Source of the DNA: Streptomyces bluensis
GTDB lineage: Bacteria; Actinomycetota; Actinomycetes; Streptomycetales; Streptomycetaceae
Length of the DNA: 64,000 nt
Direction: 5' to 3'
NCBI RefSeq assembly: GCF_014650715.1
Contig: NZ_BMVM01000005.1
Coordinates: 124,001 to 188,000, forward strand
Positions within the stretch are counted from its first letter, which is position 1. The number at the start of each line of letters is the position of its first letter. Shown here one piece after another: positions 1 to 10,324 of this stretch. The notes beneath the pieces were generated by a model, which worked only from the letters and a program-made list of their open reading frames with translations, was not told the DNA's origin and searched no databases. Both the position numbers and the translations under genes were made by a program.

Positions 1-1353
1 GAACAGACCCGCCAGCGACCGCCCGGACACCTGCTCGGCATACTCCTGGAAGTCCCCGACCGTCGCGTTGCCGTAGGCGTACTTCGCCGGCCACCCCTTG
101 AGGATCGTGAAGAACGCCCTGTCACCGACCTCGTTCCGCAGGACCTGGAGTGCCAGCGCGCCCCGGTCGTACACGGCGATGTCGAACAGGTCCTCCGGCC
201 CCGGGTCACCGGGCCTGACCTTCCAGAAAGGATCGTCGGCTGCGTGTGACGCGTACACGTGGTCCGCGAGCTCCTGTGCCGTCCCCTCGCCCTCGTGCTC
301 GGACCACAGCCACTGCGCGTAACGGGCGAAGCCCTCGTTGATCCAGATGTCCTTCCACCCGGCGACGGACACGAGGTCGCCGTACCACTGGTGGGCCAGC
401 TCGTGGACGACCACGGAGACGTTTGAGCCGCCCGCGAACTGCCGGGGGCTGTAGAACGGCCGGGTCTGCGTCTCCAGCGCGTACCCGGTGCGCACGTTGG
501 GCACATAGCCGCCGAGCGCGTTGTAGGGGTAGGGCCCGAAGTACCCGGTGAGCCATTCGGCGACCTCACCCGTGCGCTCGACGCTCGCGCGGGCCGCGCC
601 GGCGTTGTCACCCAGGTCCTTGCTGTACGCGTTGATGACCGGAATACCGCTCTCGGTGCGCCCGGTCGTGATGTCGAATCTCCCGACCGCAAGCGTGGCG
701 AGATACGTGGCCTGCGGCTTGTCGGACCGCCAGGTGTAGCGGGTCCACCCGGCGCGTGAACTCGTCGACCTGAGCGTGCCGTTGGAGATCGCCTGGGTGC
801 CGTCGGGCACGGCGACCGACACGTCGTAGGTGGCCTTGTCGAGCGGGTGGTCGTTGCTGGGGAACCACCACCAGGCCGCCTCGGGCTCGTTCGCGGCGAC
901 CCCGCCGTCCGGAGTGCGGTGCCAGTTGGTGAAGCCGTACGCCTGCTTCGACGACGGCACGCCGCGGTAGCGCACGACGATCGTGACGGGCGTGCCCTTG
1001 GCCAGGGGCGTCTTCGGGGTGATCTCCAGCTCGTGTTCGCCGGACGTGGCGAAGGATGCCTTCGCGCCGTCGACGCGCACCTCGCTGACGTCCAGCAGGA
1101 AGTCGAGGTGGAAGCGGGACAGGTCCTGCGTGGTCCGCGCGAGGAGAGTCGCCGTGCCCTCCAGCGCGTCCGTGACGGGCTGGTACTTGAGCCGGAGGGT
1201 GTAGTGCGAGACGTCGTATCCGCCGTTGCCGTAGGACGGGTAGTAGGGGTCACCGATGCCCGGCGCACCGGGCTTGTAGTCGGCCGCCGATGCCGGGACC
1301 GTCAGCAGCAGGGAGACGGCGAGCGCACCCGGTGCGATCAGTCTGCGGTGCAC
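1..1353 (-). CDS. M1 family zinc metallopeptidase, secreted (3' end cut by window)
   Basis: Aminopeptidase N-like gluzincin that removes N-terminal residues from peptides outside the cell. The N terminus (MHRRLIAPGALAVSLLLTV, then PASA) is a Sec signal peptide of about 23 residues. The zinc motif HELAH is at residues 317-321, with the third ligand Glu in NEGFARY about 18 residues later. The reading frame is open to base 1, so only the first 451 residues are present; M1 enzymes of this secreted type usually have a further C-terminal portion. Start chosen at GTG 1353 because it gives a clean signal peptide. It diverges from the S15 peptidase gene, and the shared spacer of about 225 bp should hold both promoters. 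Confidence 0.9.
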   Translation of the reverse strand, partial: MHRRLIAPGALAVSLLLTVPASAADYKPGAPGIGDPYYPSYGNGGYDVSHYTLRLKYQPVTDALEGTATLLARTTQDLSRFHLDFLLDVSEVRVDGAKASFATSGEHELEITPKTPLAKGTPVTIVVRYRGVPSSKQAYGFTNWHRTPDGGVAANEPEAAWWWFPSNDHPLDKATYDVSVAVPDGTQAISNGTLRSTSSRAGWTRYTWRSDKPQATYLATLAVGRFDITTGRTESGIPVINAYSKDLGDNAGAARASVERTGEVAEWLTGYFGPYPYNALGGYVPNVRTGYALETQTRPFYSPRQFAGGSNVSVVVHELAHQWYGDLVSVAGWKDIWINEGFARYAQWLWSEHEGEGTAQELADHVYASHAADDPFWKVRPGDPGPEDLFDIAVYDRGALALQVLRNEVGDRAFFTILKGWPAKYAYGNATVGDFQEYAEQVSGRSLAGLF

Positions 1354-1566
1354 GTGGGACTCCAGGTCGTAGGGTCACGAAGTCTGTCCGGAGCCTATGC
1401 ATCCCGGTGGGGCAGGGGATGTCCAGCTCCCCGGCTGTCACTCGATCGCCATGTGCCCGACATGAGCAACTTCCTGGGGCCCACCTTCCAAGCCACCACT
1501 GGGTGAAACCCATCTGAGACCTCATCAGCCCGTTGAGGCCCTCTTTTGCACAGGAGTTGACCGCAG

Positions 1567-1572
1567 TACCGT
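1567..1572 (+). promoter_or_regulatory. Possible -10 hexamer for a leaderless S15 mRNA
   Basis: TACCGT fits the TANNNT actinobacterial -10 pattern and lies 6 nt upstream of the ATG of the S15 peptidase. No Shine-Dalgarno sequence occurs at normal spacing; the nearest AGGAG is about 25 nt away. Together this is compatible with transcription starting at the ATG itself. A TTGCAC about 15 nt upstream could serve as a weak -35. Inferred from sequence only. Confidence 0.3.
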
Positions 1573-1578
1573 CCGCGC

Positions 1579-3555
1579 ATGTCCCCACCTGCGCGCCGCA
1601 GGCGCTTCACGATCTGGAGATCGCTCGCGACGGCGGCCACGGCCGCCCTGATGGCCACCTTCCTGACCCCGGCGGTGGCGAGCAGCGCACCCGCACCGAA
1701 GGTGAGCGAGCCCGTTTACTCGTACGAGAACGCCATCCGCGAGTCCGTATGGGTGGACATCGGACTCGACGGCGACAGCGACGGCAGGCCGGACCGTGTC
1801 GCCGTCGACATCGTCCGGCCCCGTGAGCTCGCCGGGCAGGGCCGCAAGATACCCGTGATCATGGATGCCAGCCCGTACTACTCGTGCTGCGGACGCGGCA
1901 ACGACAGCCAGCGCAAGACGTACGACGCGAACGGCAACGTCGTCCAGATGCCGCTCTTCTACGACAACTACTTCGTGCCGCGCGGCTACGCCTTCGTGGG
2001 CGTCGACCTCGCCGGCACCAACCGCTCCGACGGCTGCGTGGACGTGGGCGGCCCCTCCGACATCCGGTCCGCGAAGGCCGTCGTCGACTGGCTGAACGGC
2101 CGTGCCGAGGGCTACACGACCCGCACCGGCACCGCCCGTGCCGAGGCGACCTGGACCAACGGCAGGACCGGCATGATCGGCAAGAGCTACGACGGCACCA
2201 TCGCCAACGGAGTTGCCGCCACCGGTGTCGAGGGCTTGGAGACCATCGTCCCGATCAGCGCCATCTCCTCCTGGTACGACTACTACTTCGCCAAGGGCGC
2301 CCCGCTCTACGACTCCGGCCCGGACTGGCTGTCCAACGCCGTCGAGAGCCCCGACGCCCGCGCCCGGTGCGCGGCGGTCCAGCAAAAGCTCGTCGACGGA
2401 GCGCCGCGCACCGGGGACCGGACCCCGCTGTGGACCGAGCGCGACTACGTCAAGGACGCCAAGAAGGTGAAGGCCAGCGTCTTCGTCGTGCACGGCCAAC
2501 AGGACCTCAACGTCCGGCCGGGGCACTTCGGCCAGTGGTGGGACGCCCTCGCGAAGAACGGCGTCGAGCGCAAGATCTGGATCTCGCAGACCGGGCACGT
2601 CGACCCGTTCGACTTCCGGCGGGCCGCATGGGTGGACACCCTGCACCGGTGGTTCGACCACGAACTCCTCGGCTATGACAACGGCATCGACGACGAGCCC
2701 ATGGCCGACATCGAGCGGCACCCCGACACATGGGTGACATCGAGCGTATGGCCGCCCCCGAGCACCGAGGCCGTGAACCTGCGCCCCGACCGGGGCGCCC
2801 AGACCGGTGTCGGCGCCCTCGGCCTGAGCCGCGGATCGGGCACCGAGACCTTCACCGACGACCCGCGGCAGAGTGAGACCGACTGGGCGGCCCGGATCGA
2901 CCAGCCGACCCCCGACAAGGCCGGATTCGTGACCAGGCCGCTCACCAAGGCGCTGCGGCTGTCCGGCTCCTCCCAGGTGACCGTCACCGCCACGCCCACG
3001 ACCTCCACCGCCCACCTCTCGGCGGTCCTCGTGGACCTGGGACCGGACACCATCCGCGACTACGCCGATGCCGCCGAGGGCATCACCACGCTCACCGAGC
3101 GCACCTGCTGGGGTTCGAGCACCACGGGAGACAGCTCCTGCTTCAGGGAGACGCGGGCCAAGTCGGCCGACGTCGACTACACGGTCTTCAGCCGCGGCTG
3201 GGCCGACCTCGGCAACCATGTCTCGGACCAGAAGGGCGCCCCGCTGACTCCGGGCAAGCCGTACACGATCACGCTCGACCTGCACGCCGGAGACCACGTG
3301 GTCCCCAAGGGCCACCGCCTCGCGCTCATCGTCGCGGGCACCGACAGGGGCCTGATCGACCCCCCGTCGTCCACACCCACGCTGACGCTCGACCTGTCAC
3401 GCACCTCCGCGCGCGTGCCGCTGCTCGGTGGCGCCGACGCGTTCGCGGACGCGACGAAGGGGGCCACCGCCACGGACCACGCCCCTGCGGACACATCCGT
3501 TCTGAACGGTGTCCGTGACCCGCACACCGCCCACCGCATCCCGGGAGCCGCATGA
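1579..3555 (+). CDS. Xaa-Pro dipeptidyl-peptidase (S15 family), secreted
   Basis: Alpha/beta-hydrolase peptidase of 658 residues, predicted to release Xaa-Pro dipeptides outside the cell. Residues 1 to about 36 form a basic-hydrophobic signal peptide ending in a VASSA-type cleavage region. The N-terminal half carries the S15 fold with the nucleophile elbow GKSYDG; an HGQQDLNV segment precedes the presumed Asp, and QTGHVDPF carries the presumed catalytic His. The C-terminal third is the jelly-roll domain typical of S15/CocE proteins. The stop codon overlaps the ATG of the M14 gene by four bases (ATGA), so the two peptidases are probably translationally coupled. Confidence 0.92.
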   Translation: MSPPARRRRFTIWRSLATAATAALMATFLTPAVASSAPAPKVSEPVYSYENAIRESVWVDIGLDGDSDGRPDRVAVDIVRPRELAGQGRKIPVIMDASPYYSCCGRGNDSQRKTYDANGNVVQMPLFYDNYFVPRGYAFVGVDLAGTNRSDGCVDVGGPSDIRSAKAVVDWLNGRAEGYTTRTGTARAEATWTNGRTGMIGKSYDGTIANGVAATGVEGLETIVPISAISSWYDYYFAKGAPLYDSGPDWLSNAVESPDARARCAAVQQKLVDGAPRTGDRTPLWTERDYVKDAKKVKASVFVVHGQQDLNVRPGHFGQWWDALAKNGVERKIWISQTGHVDPFDFRRAAWVDTLHRWFDHELLGYDNGIDDEPMADIERHPDTWVTSSVWPPPSTEAVNLRPDRGAQTGVGALGLSRGSGTETFTDDPRQSETDWAARIDQPTPDKAGFVTRPLTKALRLSGSSQVTVTATPTTSTAHLSAVLVDLGPDTIRDYADAAEGITTLTERTCWGSSTTGDSSCFRETRAKSADVDYTVFSRGWADLGNHVSDQKGAPLTPGKPYTITLDLHAGDHVVPKGHRLALIVAGTDRGLIDPPSSTPTLTLDLSRTSARVPLLGGADAFADATKGATATDHAPADTSVLNGVRDPHTAHRIPGAA

Positions 3556-4847
3556 AAGCCCGTCTCCACCCCCGTACCGCCACGATGATCGCCGCGGCCC
3601 TGACCACCGCCCTGGCCGCACCCCTGCTGTCCACCCCGGCGTCCGCGGCCCCGGCCACGGACGCCCCACTGCGCACCGGGTTCGAACAGACGGGCGGCGC
3701 CCGCTGGACCAGCCAGCCGGAGGAGCAGGAGTTCCTGGCCGCCGTCGACCGGGCCGGCGACGACGTGTCGATCACCCGCATCGGCACCACCAAGCAGGAC
3801 CGGCCGCTCCAACTCGTCCGCATCGGGACACGCCCCACGACCCGCACCGTGCTCCTGATCTGCAGCCAGCACGGCGACGAGCCCTCCGGGCGCGAGGCCT
3901 GCCTCTCCACGGTCCGCGACCTCGCGTACGCGAAGGACAAGGCGACCAAGGACTTCCTGAAACGCACCACCGTGCTCGTCGTGCCCACCGCCAACCCGGA
4001 CGGCCGGGCCGCCGACACGCGCGGCAACAGCGACGGCGTCGACATCAACCGCGACCACCTGTCGCTGAAGACGGCAGAGGCGCGGGCGATGGCCGCCGTC
4101 ATCCGCGACCGCACACCGGACATCGTCTACGACCTGCACGAGTACGGCGCCACACCCCAGTTCTACGACAAGGACCTCTTCGACCTCTGGCCGCGCAACC
4201 TCAACACCGACGGGACCGTGCACGAGGAGGCCGAGACCCTGTCACAGGCCTACGTGCGGCCCGCCGCACAGGCCGCCGGGTACACGACCGGCACATATGG
4301 CATATGGACCGACCCCACCAGCGGCGACCCGGTCAAACAGGTCGCCGGTGACGGACAGGAACGCATCCTGCGCAACATGTCCGGCGTCAAACACGCGGTC
4401 GGACTGCTCATCGAGAGCCGTGTGGAACCCCTGACGGACGGGACGGCGGAGCCCGCCAACAACCGGCGCCGGGTGAACTCCCAGCTGTCGGCCCTGAAGG
4501 GCCTGTTCGGCTTCGCGGGGGAGCGCGGCGGGCAGGTCGACGCGGCGACCGCGGCGGCCCGTGTCGCCGGCTACCGGGACAGCGGCCCGGTCTACGTCGG
4601 CGGCGCCGACAACGACCCGGCCGAGCCGGCCGAGGTGATCCAGGACCCGCCCTGCGGCTACCGGCTCACCGACGCCCAGTACACGGAGGTGAAGGACGAA
4701 CTCGCCCTGCACGGCGTGCGGGTGCGCCACGACGGCGACGGCACCCTCGTACCCCTGCGGCAGTCGCTGCGCGCACTCGTCCCGCTGCTGCTGGACGAGC
4801 GGGCGCCGTACCGGCTGACGGTCGGGGAGCCCGAGACGGACTGCTGA
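3552..4847 (+). CDS. M14 family zinc carboxypeptidase, secreted
   Basis: Carboxypeptidase A-like enzyme of 431 residues with a signal peptide ([20 protein letters not shown]). Zinc ligands are visible as H107-x-x-E110 in [10 protein letters not shown] and the third His in VYDLHEYG; the catalytic Glu is probably in GLLIESR. The family Arg/Asn substrate-binding segment is represented by GVDINRDH. It overlaps the S15 gene by 4 bp and probably acts with it in degrading extracellular peptides. The last codons belong to a 17-bp sequence that is duplicated just after the stop. Confidence 0.9.
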   Translation: MKARLHPRTATMIAAALTTALAAPLLSTPASAAPATDAPLRTGFEQTGGARWTSQPEEQEFLAAVDRAGDDVSITRIGTTKQDRPLQLVRIGTRPTTRTVLLICSQHGDEPSGREACLSTVRDLAYAKDKATKDFLKRTTVLVVPTANPDGRAADTRGNSDGVDINRDHLSLKTAEARAMAAVIRDRTPDIVYDLHEYGATPQFYDKDLFDLWPRNLNTDGTVHEEAETLSQAYVRPAAQAAGYTTGTYGIWTDPTSGDPVKQVAGDGQERILRNMSGVKHAVGLLIESRVEPLTDGTAEPANNRRRVNSQLSALKGLFGFAGERGGQVDAATAAARVAGYRDSGPVYVGGADNDPAEPAEVIQDPPCGYRLTDAQYTEVKDELALHGVRVRHDGDGTLVPLRQSLRALVPLLLDERAPYRLTVGEPETDC

Positions 4848-4869
4848 AAAGAACGGACTGCTGAAAAGA
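4836..4869 (+). repeat. 17-bp perfect tandem duplication over the M14 stop codon
   Basis: ACGGACTGCTGAAAAGA occurs at 4836-4852 and again, with no gap, at 4853-4869. The first copy encodes the C terminus and stop of the peptidase and the second is non-coding. A short dyad follows (GGAACCG ... CGGTTCC around 4872-4900) and may be a weak terminator. Confidence 0.8.
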
Positions 4870-4946
4870 CGGGAACCGTGTCACATGCCGGAGCCGGTTC
4901 CGGGCAGGAGTAGCCCATTCCAGCCACTCCGGGAAAGGCTCCGCCT

Positions 4947-6671
4947 GTGACGCATGAACTCCACCGCACCCACGGCCAACACGAGGGAGGCGCGCTTCCA
5001 GGATCGGAAGCGGGCCTCCCGGGCGGCGGACGGCCGCAGACGGACCGCATCGTGTTCGGTGTGACCGCCGCCCTCACCCTGGCCTTCGTCCTGTGGGGCG
5101 CGATCTGGACCGACTCGCTTGAGGACGCTTCGGCCGGCCTGCTCGGCGGGCTCATACGCAACGGCGGTTGGGCCTTCATGCTGGCCGCCTCCTGCTTCGT
5201 GGTCTTCGCCCTCTGGCTCGCGGTCAGCCGCTACGGCCGCATCCACCTGGGCGCGGAGGGCGAGAAGCCCGAGTTCCGCACGGTGTCCTGGGTCGCGATG
5301 ATGTTCAGCGCGGGCATGGGCATCGGACTGATGTTCTACGGCGTCAGCGAGCCGCTCTCGCACTACACCACGCCCCCGCCGGGCACCAGTCCCGAGAGCT
5401 CCGGCGAGCGCATGGAGACGGCGATGGCGACCACCCTCTTCCACTGGACGCTGCACCCGTGGGCGATCTACGCGGTGGTCGGCCTCGGCATCGCCTACAG
5501 CACGTTCCGCAAGCGCCGCCGCCAGACCATCAGCGCCGTCTTCACCCCGCTGATCGGTGAGAAGCACGCGAACGGCACCGGGGGCCGGATCATCGACATC
5601 CTCGCGATCGTCGCCACCGTCTTCGGATCCGCTGCCTCCCTCGGCCTCGGCGCGCTCCAGATCGGCTCCGGCGTCCAGGAACTGGACTGGATGGACAAGG
5701 TGAGCACCGGGCTTCTGGTCGCCATCATCGCCGTTCTGACCCTGGCCTTCGTCGCCTCCGCGGTGTCCGGAGTGGAGAGAGGCATCCAGTGGCTGTCCAA
5801 CACCAACATGGTGCTCGCACTGTTGCTCGTCGCCTTCGTGTTCGTCGCCGGCCCCACCATCCTGATCCTCGACCTGCTGCCGACGTCGGTCTTCTCCTTC
5901 CTCGGCGACCTGCCCCAACTCGCGGGCCGCACCGAGGCGTCCGGCGGCGAGGGCGTCGCGGACTGGCTGGGCAGCTGGACCGTCTTCTACTGGGCCTGGT
6001 GGATCTCCTGGACGCCGTTCGTCGGCATGTTCATCGCACGCATCAGCCGAGGCCGTACGATCCGTCAGTTCGTGGGCGGCGTGATCCTGGTCCCCAGCAC
6101 GGTCAGCCTCCTCTGGTTCGCGGTCTTCGGCGGTACGGCGATGAGGCAGCAGGAGCGCGGACGACTCGGTGAGGAGTCCACCCCCGAGGGCCAGCTCTTC
6201 GCCGTACTCCAGGACTACCCCGTCGCCACCGTCACCAGCCTGCTCGTGATGATCCTGGTCGGCATCTTCTTCGTGTCCGGCGCCGACGCCGCGTCCATCG
6301 TGATGGGAACGCTCTCACAGAAGGGCGCGCTCGAACCCGGCCGGTTCGTCGTCGTGTTCTGGGGCGTCGTCACGGGAGCCGTCGCCGCGATCATGCTGCT
6401 CGTCGGCAGCGGACAGGGCGACGCGCTCACCGGCCTCCAGAACCTCACGATCCTCGCCGCCGCGCCGTTCGTGGTCGTGATGATCGGCATGTGCGTCGCC
6501 CTCATGCGCGACCTGCGCCGGGATCCGGTCATCGTGCGCGAGGAGATGGCCTCCGAGGCCGTCGAGAGCGCCGTCATCGTGGGCCAGAAGAGGTACGACG
6601 GCGACTTCGAGATCAAGATCGGTCCCGGCCAGGGGACGGAGCCGGAAGGGGATCCGCTCGGCAAGCACTGA
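4947..6671 (+). CDS. BCCT family betaine/choline/carnitine transporter
   Basis: Secondary transporter of 574 residues for quaternary-amine osmolytes (glycine betaine, choline or carnitine; the sequence does not tell which). About 12 hydrophobic segments are visible, together with BCCT signatures GMGIGLMFYGVSEPLSHY and the Trp-rich stretch WAWWISWTPFVGMF followed by ISRGRTIRQF. The acidic C-terminal tail is short. GTG start at 4947 follows GGGAAAGG at reasonable spacing. It appears monocistronic. Confidence 0.93.
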   Translation: MTHELHRTHGQHEGGALPGSEAGLPGGGRPQTDRIVFGVTAALTLAFVLWGAIWTDSLEDASAGLLGGLIRNGGWAFMLAASCFVVFALWLAVSRYGRIHLGAEGEKPEFRTVSWVAMMFSAGMGIGLMFYGVSEPLSHYTTPPPGTSPESSGERMETAMATTLFHWTLHPWAIYAVVGLGIAYSTFRKRRRQTISAVFTPLIGEKHANGTGGRIIDILAIVATVFGSAASLGLGALQIGSGVQELDWMDKVSTGLLVAIIAVLTLAFVASAVSGVERGIQWLSNTNMVLALLLVAFVFVAGPTILILDLLPTSVFSFLGDLPQLAGRTEASGGEGVADWLGSWTVFYWAWWISWTPFVGMFIARISRGRTIRQFVGGVILVPSTVSLLWFAVFGGTAMRQQERGRLGEESTPEGQLFAVLQDYPVATVTSLLVMILVGIFFVSGADAASIVMGTLSQKGALEPGRFVVVFWGVVTGAVAAIMLLVGSGQGDALTGLQNLTILAAAPFVVVMIGMCVALMRDLRRDPVIVREEMASEAVESAVIVGQKRYDGDFEIKIGPGQGTEPEGDPLGKH

Positions 6672-6885
6672 GCTTCGGGCGACGGCAGGGGAGAACCGCG
6701 GGCCGGCGGGCGGCCGCGGGCGCGTCGTGCGGGCGTCGAGTCACGTCGCGACGCGCACGCCCCCGACCGTACGTACGCCACTCTCCTCGGGCCGGGGCGC
6801 CGCTTCCTGGTTCCGTGACGCGGTGACATCGACGGAATCTGTCATGCCGTGCTCACATTGCTCCCGCTCTGGGGATACTCACACC

Positions 6886-7917
6886 ATGTCTGCCATGTCC
6901 GCCGAGTACGCGACCTTCGGCCTGGCACCGGCGATGCGTGCCGGTGGCGTCCTCGCCAACGGTGACTACCAAGCGCACCGGGACTTCGTCGACTTCATGG
7001 TCGACGGACGCCCGCTGCTGTTCCAGCTCTCCGACCTCGACGCCGTCTCCCCGCTCGCCTCCGACATCCCGCCCGCGATCTTCACCGCCCAGGTGCGCAG
7101 CCTGCTCCTGGAGGCCGACGCCCCGCTGACTGACGGCCGGTACGTCATCTACGGCTGCCCGGAGTGCGAGGATCTCGCCTGCGGGGCCGTCACGGCCGTC
7201 ATAGAGAGGGACGGCGACGACTACGTGTGGCGCGACTTCGCCTGGCAGACCGGGGAGACCGCCGATCTGGAACGGAACGGCTACCACGGCATCGGTCCGT
7301 TCCGCTTCCACGGCCCCGACTACCGCGGCGCGTTGCAGTCCCTCCTGAGCGCGGACGACGCCGCTGCCCGCCGCCGCGTGCTCCTCATCGGCGCCCGTGT
7401 CGCGGTCCTCGCCAGGCTCGCTGCGGCCCTGCGCACCATCGGCATCGGTGCGGACATCACCCACGACGCCACCGAAGTGCCCGCCGAGGAACTGCGCACC
7501 TACGGCGCGGTGGCCTTCGGCCGGGCCGTGGGCGAGGAGGAACGCGCCGCCGTACGGGAAGCGTTCGAGCGAGCCGGGGTCGAGGTCGCCCACGTCGACG
7601 GGCTCGCCCCGGTCATCCCGCTGCTCGTGGCCCAGATCGAGAACGCCCTGGACCGCAGCCCGTCGGCCCAGCGGCGCCTGACCCGGCTGATCGCCGCCGA
7701 GGGCGAGGCGGGCGTCGAGGTCACGTCCACCTGCCGGGTCCAGGTGACCGTGTACCGTCTGGACCGTCTCCACCGCACCCACACGCACGCGGCCTTCGAC
7801 GGCATCCTCCCGGCGGGCCGCCATCGCATCGCACTGAGCGGGAAGGCACTGAAGGGCGAGTCGTTCGTCGTGGCGCGGTCATCGGGGACCGTGTTGGTGG
7901 AGCCGATGGTGCGCTGA
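6886..7917 (+). CDS. Conserved hypothetical actinobacterial protein with CPEC motif
   Basis: Soluble protein of 343 residues that I do not assign to a biochemical family. The N-terminal half (to about residue 150) contains YGCPECEDLACGA, a Cys cluster that could bind a metal, inside an acidic context. The middle contains RRVLLIGARVAVLARLAAAL, a Rossmann-like beta-alpha start without a full GxGxxG. The C-terminal 90 residues include a conserved-looking VTSTCRVQVTVYRLDRLHRTH segment. ATG 6886 was preferred to an upstream GTG because the upstream extension reads like non-coding Arg/Ser-rich sequence. Confidence 0.7.
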   Translation: MSAMSAEYATFGLAPAMRAGGVLANGDYQAHRDFVDFMVDGRPLLFQLSDLDAVSPLASDIPPAIFTAQVRSLLLEADAPLTDGRYVIYGCPECEDLACGAVTAVIERDGDDYVWRDFAWQTGETADLERNGYHGIGPFRFHGPDYRGALQSLLSADDAAARRRVLLIGARVAVLARLAAALRTIGIGADITHDATEVPAEELRTYGAVAFGRAVGEEERAAVREAFERAGVEVAHVDGLAPVIPLLVAQIENALDRSPSAQRRLTRLIAAEGEAGVEVTSTCRVQVTVYRLDRLHRTHTHAAFDGILPAGRHRIALSGKALKGESFVVARSSGTVLVEPMVR

Positions 7918-8054
7918 GGGGCAGGAGGATCCGCCGCCGGCCCGTGGCGGTGCCGGGCCCGAAGGCGGTGCGCGACCGCGCGGTCCGCGCCGGTCCGGGG
8001 GCCGGAGCCTTTCCGTTGGGCCCGCACGTCCCGTGGTCGTTAGGATCGCCCCCT

Positions 8055-9695
8055 GTGACCGCCACCCTCGTCGTCAAGAACCTCTCCGCCGGACACGGCG
8101 ACCGCTCCCTCTTCTCCGGGCTCGACCTCGTCGTGGCGCCCGGCGACGTGATCGGGCTCGTCGGTGCCAACGGAGCGGGCAAGTCCACGCTGCTGCGCAT
8201 GCTCGCCGGGCTGCTCGCCCCGGAACAGGGGGAGCTGCGGCTCTCCCCGCCCACCGCGACCGTGGGCCACCTGCCCCAGGAGCCGGAACGGCGGGAGGGC
8301 GAGACGGTACGGGCGTTCCTGGCGCGCCGTACGGGCGTCGCCGCGGCCCAGCGTGCGATGGACGAGGCGACGCAGGCGCTCGTCGACGGAGCGCCCGGCG
8401 CGGACGACGCGTACGCGACGAGCCTGGAGCGCTGGCTCGCCCTGGGCGGCGCCGACCTCGACGAGCGCGCGGAGGAAGTCGCCGACGCGCTGGGCCTGGG
8501 GGTGAGCCTGGACCAGCTGATGACGGGCCTCTCGGGCGGCCAGGCGGCGCGGGCCGGCCTGGCCTCCCTGCTGCTGTCCCGCTACGACGTCTTCCTCCTC
8601 GACGAGCCCACCAACGACCTGGATCTGGACGGCCTGGAGCGACTCGAACGATTCGTGAGCGGCCTGCGCGCGGGCACCGTCGTCGTCAGCCACGACCGCG
8701 AGTTCCTGACCCGCACGGTCACCAAGGTCCTCGAACTCGACCTCGCCCAAGGACAGATCAACCTCTACGGCGGCGGCTACGAGGCCTACCTGGAGGAGCG
8801 GGACACCGCCCGCAGGCATGCGCGCGACGACTACGACGAGTACGCCGACAAGAAGGCGGCCCTCCAGGACCGCGCCCAGACGCAGCGCGCCTGGATGGAC
8901 AAGGGCGTCAAGAACGCGCGCCGCAAGGCGGGCAACGACAACGACAAGATCGGCCGCAAGTTCCGCAGCGAGGCGAGCGAGAAGCAGGCGGCCAAGGCCC
9001 GGCAGACCCAGCGCATGATCGAACGGCTGGAGGTCGTCGAGGAGCCGCGCAAGGAGTGGGAGCTGCGGATGAGCATCGCGGCCGCCCCGCGCTCGGGCGC
9101 GGTCGTCGCGACCCTGCGGGACGCCGAGGTGCGCCGCGGCGACTTCGTGTTCGGACCCGTGTCCCTTCAGCTCGACTGGGCGGACCGGGTGGCGGTGACG
9201 GGCGCGAACGGCGCGGGCAAGTCGACGCTGCTCGGGGCGCTGCTGGGGCGTGTCCCCCTGGACGCGGGCCACGGCTCCCTGGGCTCGGGCGTCCTGGTCG
9301 GCGAGGTCGACCAGGCCCGTGGGCTGTTCCACGGCTCCGAGTCGTTGCTGGACGCGTTCTGCGCGGCCGTACCGGAGACCGAGCCGGTCGAGGTCCGCAC
9401 CCTCCTGGCCAAGTTCGGACTGAAGTCGGACCACGTGCTGCGCGCGGCGGCGACCCTGTCCCCGGGCGAGCGCACGAGGGCCGCGCTCGCGCTGCTCCAG
9501 GGCAGAGGCGTCAACCTCCTGGTCCTGGACGAGCCGACCAACCACCTCGATCTCCCCGCCATCGAACAGCTGGAGTCGGCACTGGACTCCTACGAGGGCA
9601 CGCTGCTCCTGGTGACGCACGACCGGCGGATGCTGGACGCGGTACGGGTGACGAGGCGCTTCGAGGTGGCGTCGGGGAAGGTGACGGAACGCTAG
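8055..9695 (+). CDS. ABC-F family ATP-binding protein
   Basis: Duplicated soluble ABC ATPase of 546 residues with no membrane segments, of the ABC-F class that acts on ribosomes (translation factor or antibiotic-resistance type). Walker A motifs GANGAGKST occur at residues 37-45 and again in the second half; the signatures are LSGGQAAR and LSPGERTR, and the Walker B regions end in LDEPTNDLDL and LDEPTNHLDL. A charged linker between the domains (about 250-320, rich in Lys/Arg/Glu) is the usual P-site tRNA-interaction motif region. GTG 8055 begins the first beta strand directly. Its TAG stop is the first part of CTAGGCCCCGTCGTC, a sequence also found at the 15.1 kb element. Confidence 0.92.
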   Translation: MTATLVVKNLSAGHGDRSLFSGLDLVVAPGDVIGLVGANGAGKSTLLRMLAGLLAPEQGELRLSPPTATVGHLPQEPERREGETVRAFLARRTGVAAAQRAMDEATQALVDGAPGADDAYATSLERWLALGGADLDERAEEVADALGLGVSLDQLMTGLSGGQAARAGLASLLLSRYDVFLLDEPTNDLDLDGLERLERFVSGLRAGTVVVSHDREFLTRTVTKVLELDLAQGQINLYGGGYEAYLEERDTARRHARDDYDEYADKKAALQDRAQTQRAWMDKGVKNARRKAGNDNDKIGRKFRSEASEKQAAKARQTQRMIERLEVVEEPRKEWELRMSIAAAPRSGAVVATLRDAEVRRGDFVFGPVSLQLDWADRVAVTGANGAGKSTLLGALLGRVPLDAGHGSLGSGVLVGEVDQARGLFHGSESLLDAFCAAVPETEPVEVRTLLAKFGLKSDHVLRAAATLSPGERTRAALALLQGRGVNLLVLDEPTNHLDLPAIEQLESALDSYEGTLLLVTHDRRMLDAVRVTRRFEVASGKVTER

Positions 9696-9725
9696 GCCCC
9701 GTCGTCGGACAGCGGGGTTCTGTCG

Positions 9726-10301
9726 CCCCCGCCGCCCCTACCCGTCCCATCCCTGGGGGCTGCCGCCCCCAGACCCCCCTTGCGAGCGCTGGGGTGCGTG
9801 GGAGCAGCGCCGCCCCGCACCCCAGCCCCTCCGGCGTTGGAGGTGCGGGGTTCCGGGGGCTGACCCCCGCACGGGGCCCGGGGCGGAGCCCCGAAGAGGG
9901 GCCAGGGGGCGCGGTCCCAAGCCCGGGGAGTGGGAGTCGCGGCCCAAAGCCCGGGGGCTGGGGGCGTGCCCCAAAATCCGGGGGCTGGGGGTGTGGTTCC
10001 AAGTCCGGGGGCTGGGGGCGTGGTCCCAAGTCCGGGGGCTGGGGACGTGCCCCAAAGTCCGGGGCCGGGGACTTGCCCAAAGCCCGGGGCCGGGGACTTG
10101 CCCAAAGCCCGAGGCCGGGGGCGTGACTCAAAGGCCGGGTGGCCGGGGGCGCGGCCCCGAAGCGGGGAGGGCCAGGGGCGGAGCCCCGAAGTGGGGGGCC
10201 GGGGCACAGCCCCGAAAACCCGGGGTCCAGGGGCCTCCGCCCCCTGGGCGGGGTCGAAGGGGCGGAGCCCCTGGGGATGGGACGGGTAGGGGCGGCGGGG
10301 G
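9726..10301. repeat. 28-bp perfect inverted repeat enclosing a GC-rich block
   Basis: The 28 bases at 9726-9753 (beginning CCCCCGCCGCCCCTACCC) are the exact reverse complement of 10274-10301. About 520 bp lie between them. The arrangement sits exactly between two convergent genes (ABC-F ATPase and tex). It could act as a bidirectional transcription stop or be the footprint of a mobile or recombination event. No ORF in the interval has a codon bias or start site that supports a gene. Confidence 0.85.
9911..10160. repeat. Degenerate GC-rich minisatellite, about nine 25-28 bp units
   Basis: The units read approximately CGTGGTCCCAAGTCCGGGGG followed by CTGGGG, with drift to CTTGCCCAAAGCCCGGGGCC. 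Phase is kept for about nine copies. Flanking stretches consist of short GGGGGCTG/CAGCCCCC mirror motifs common between Streptomyces genes. Pro/Gly-rich translations on both strands are repeat artefacts. Confidence 0.8.
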
Positions 10302-10324
10302 CGAAAGAGACCCCCGCCGCAACC

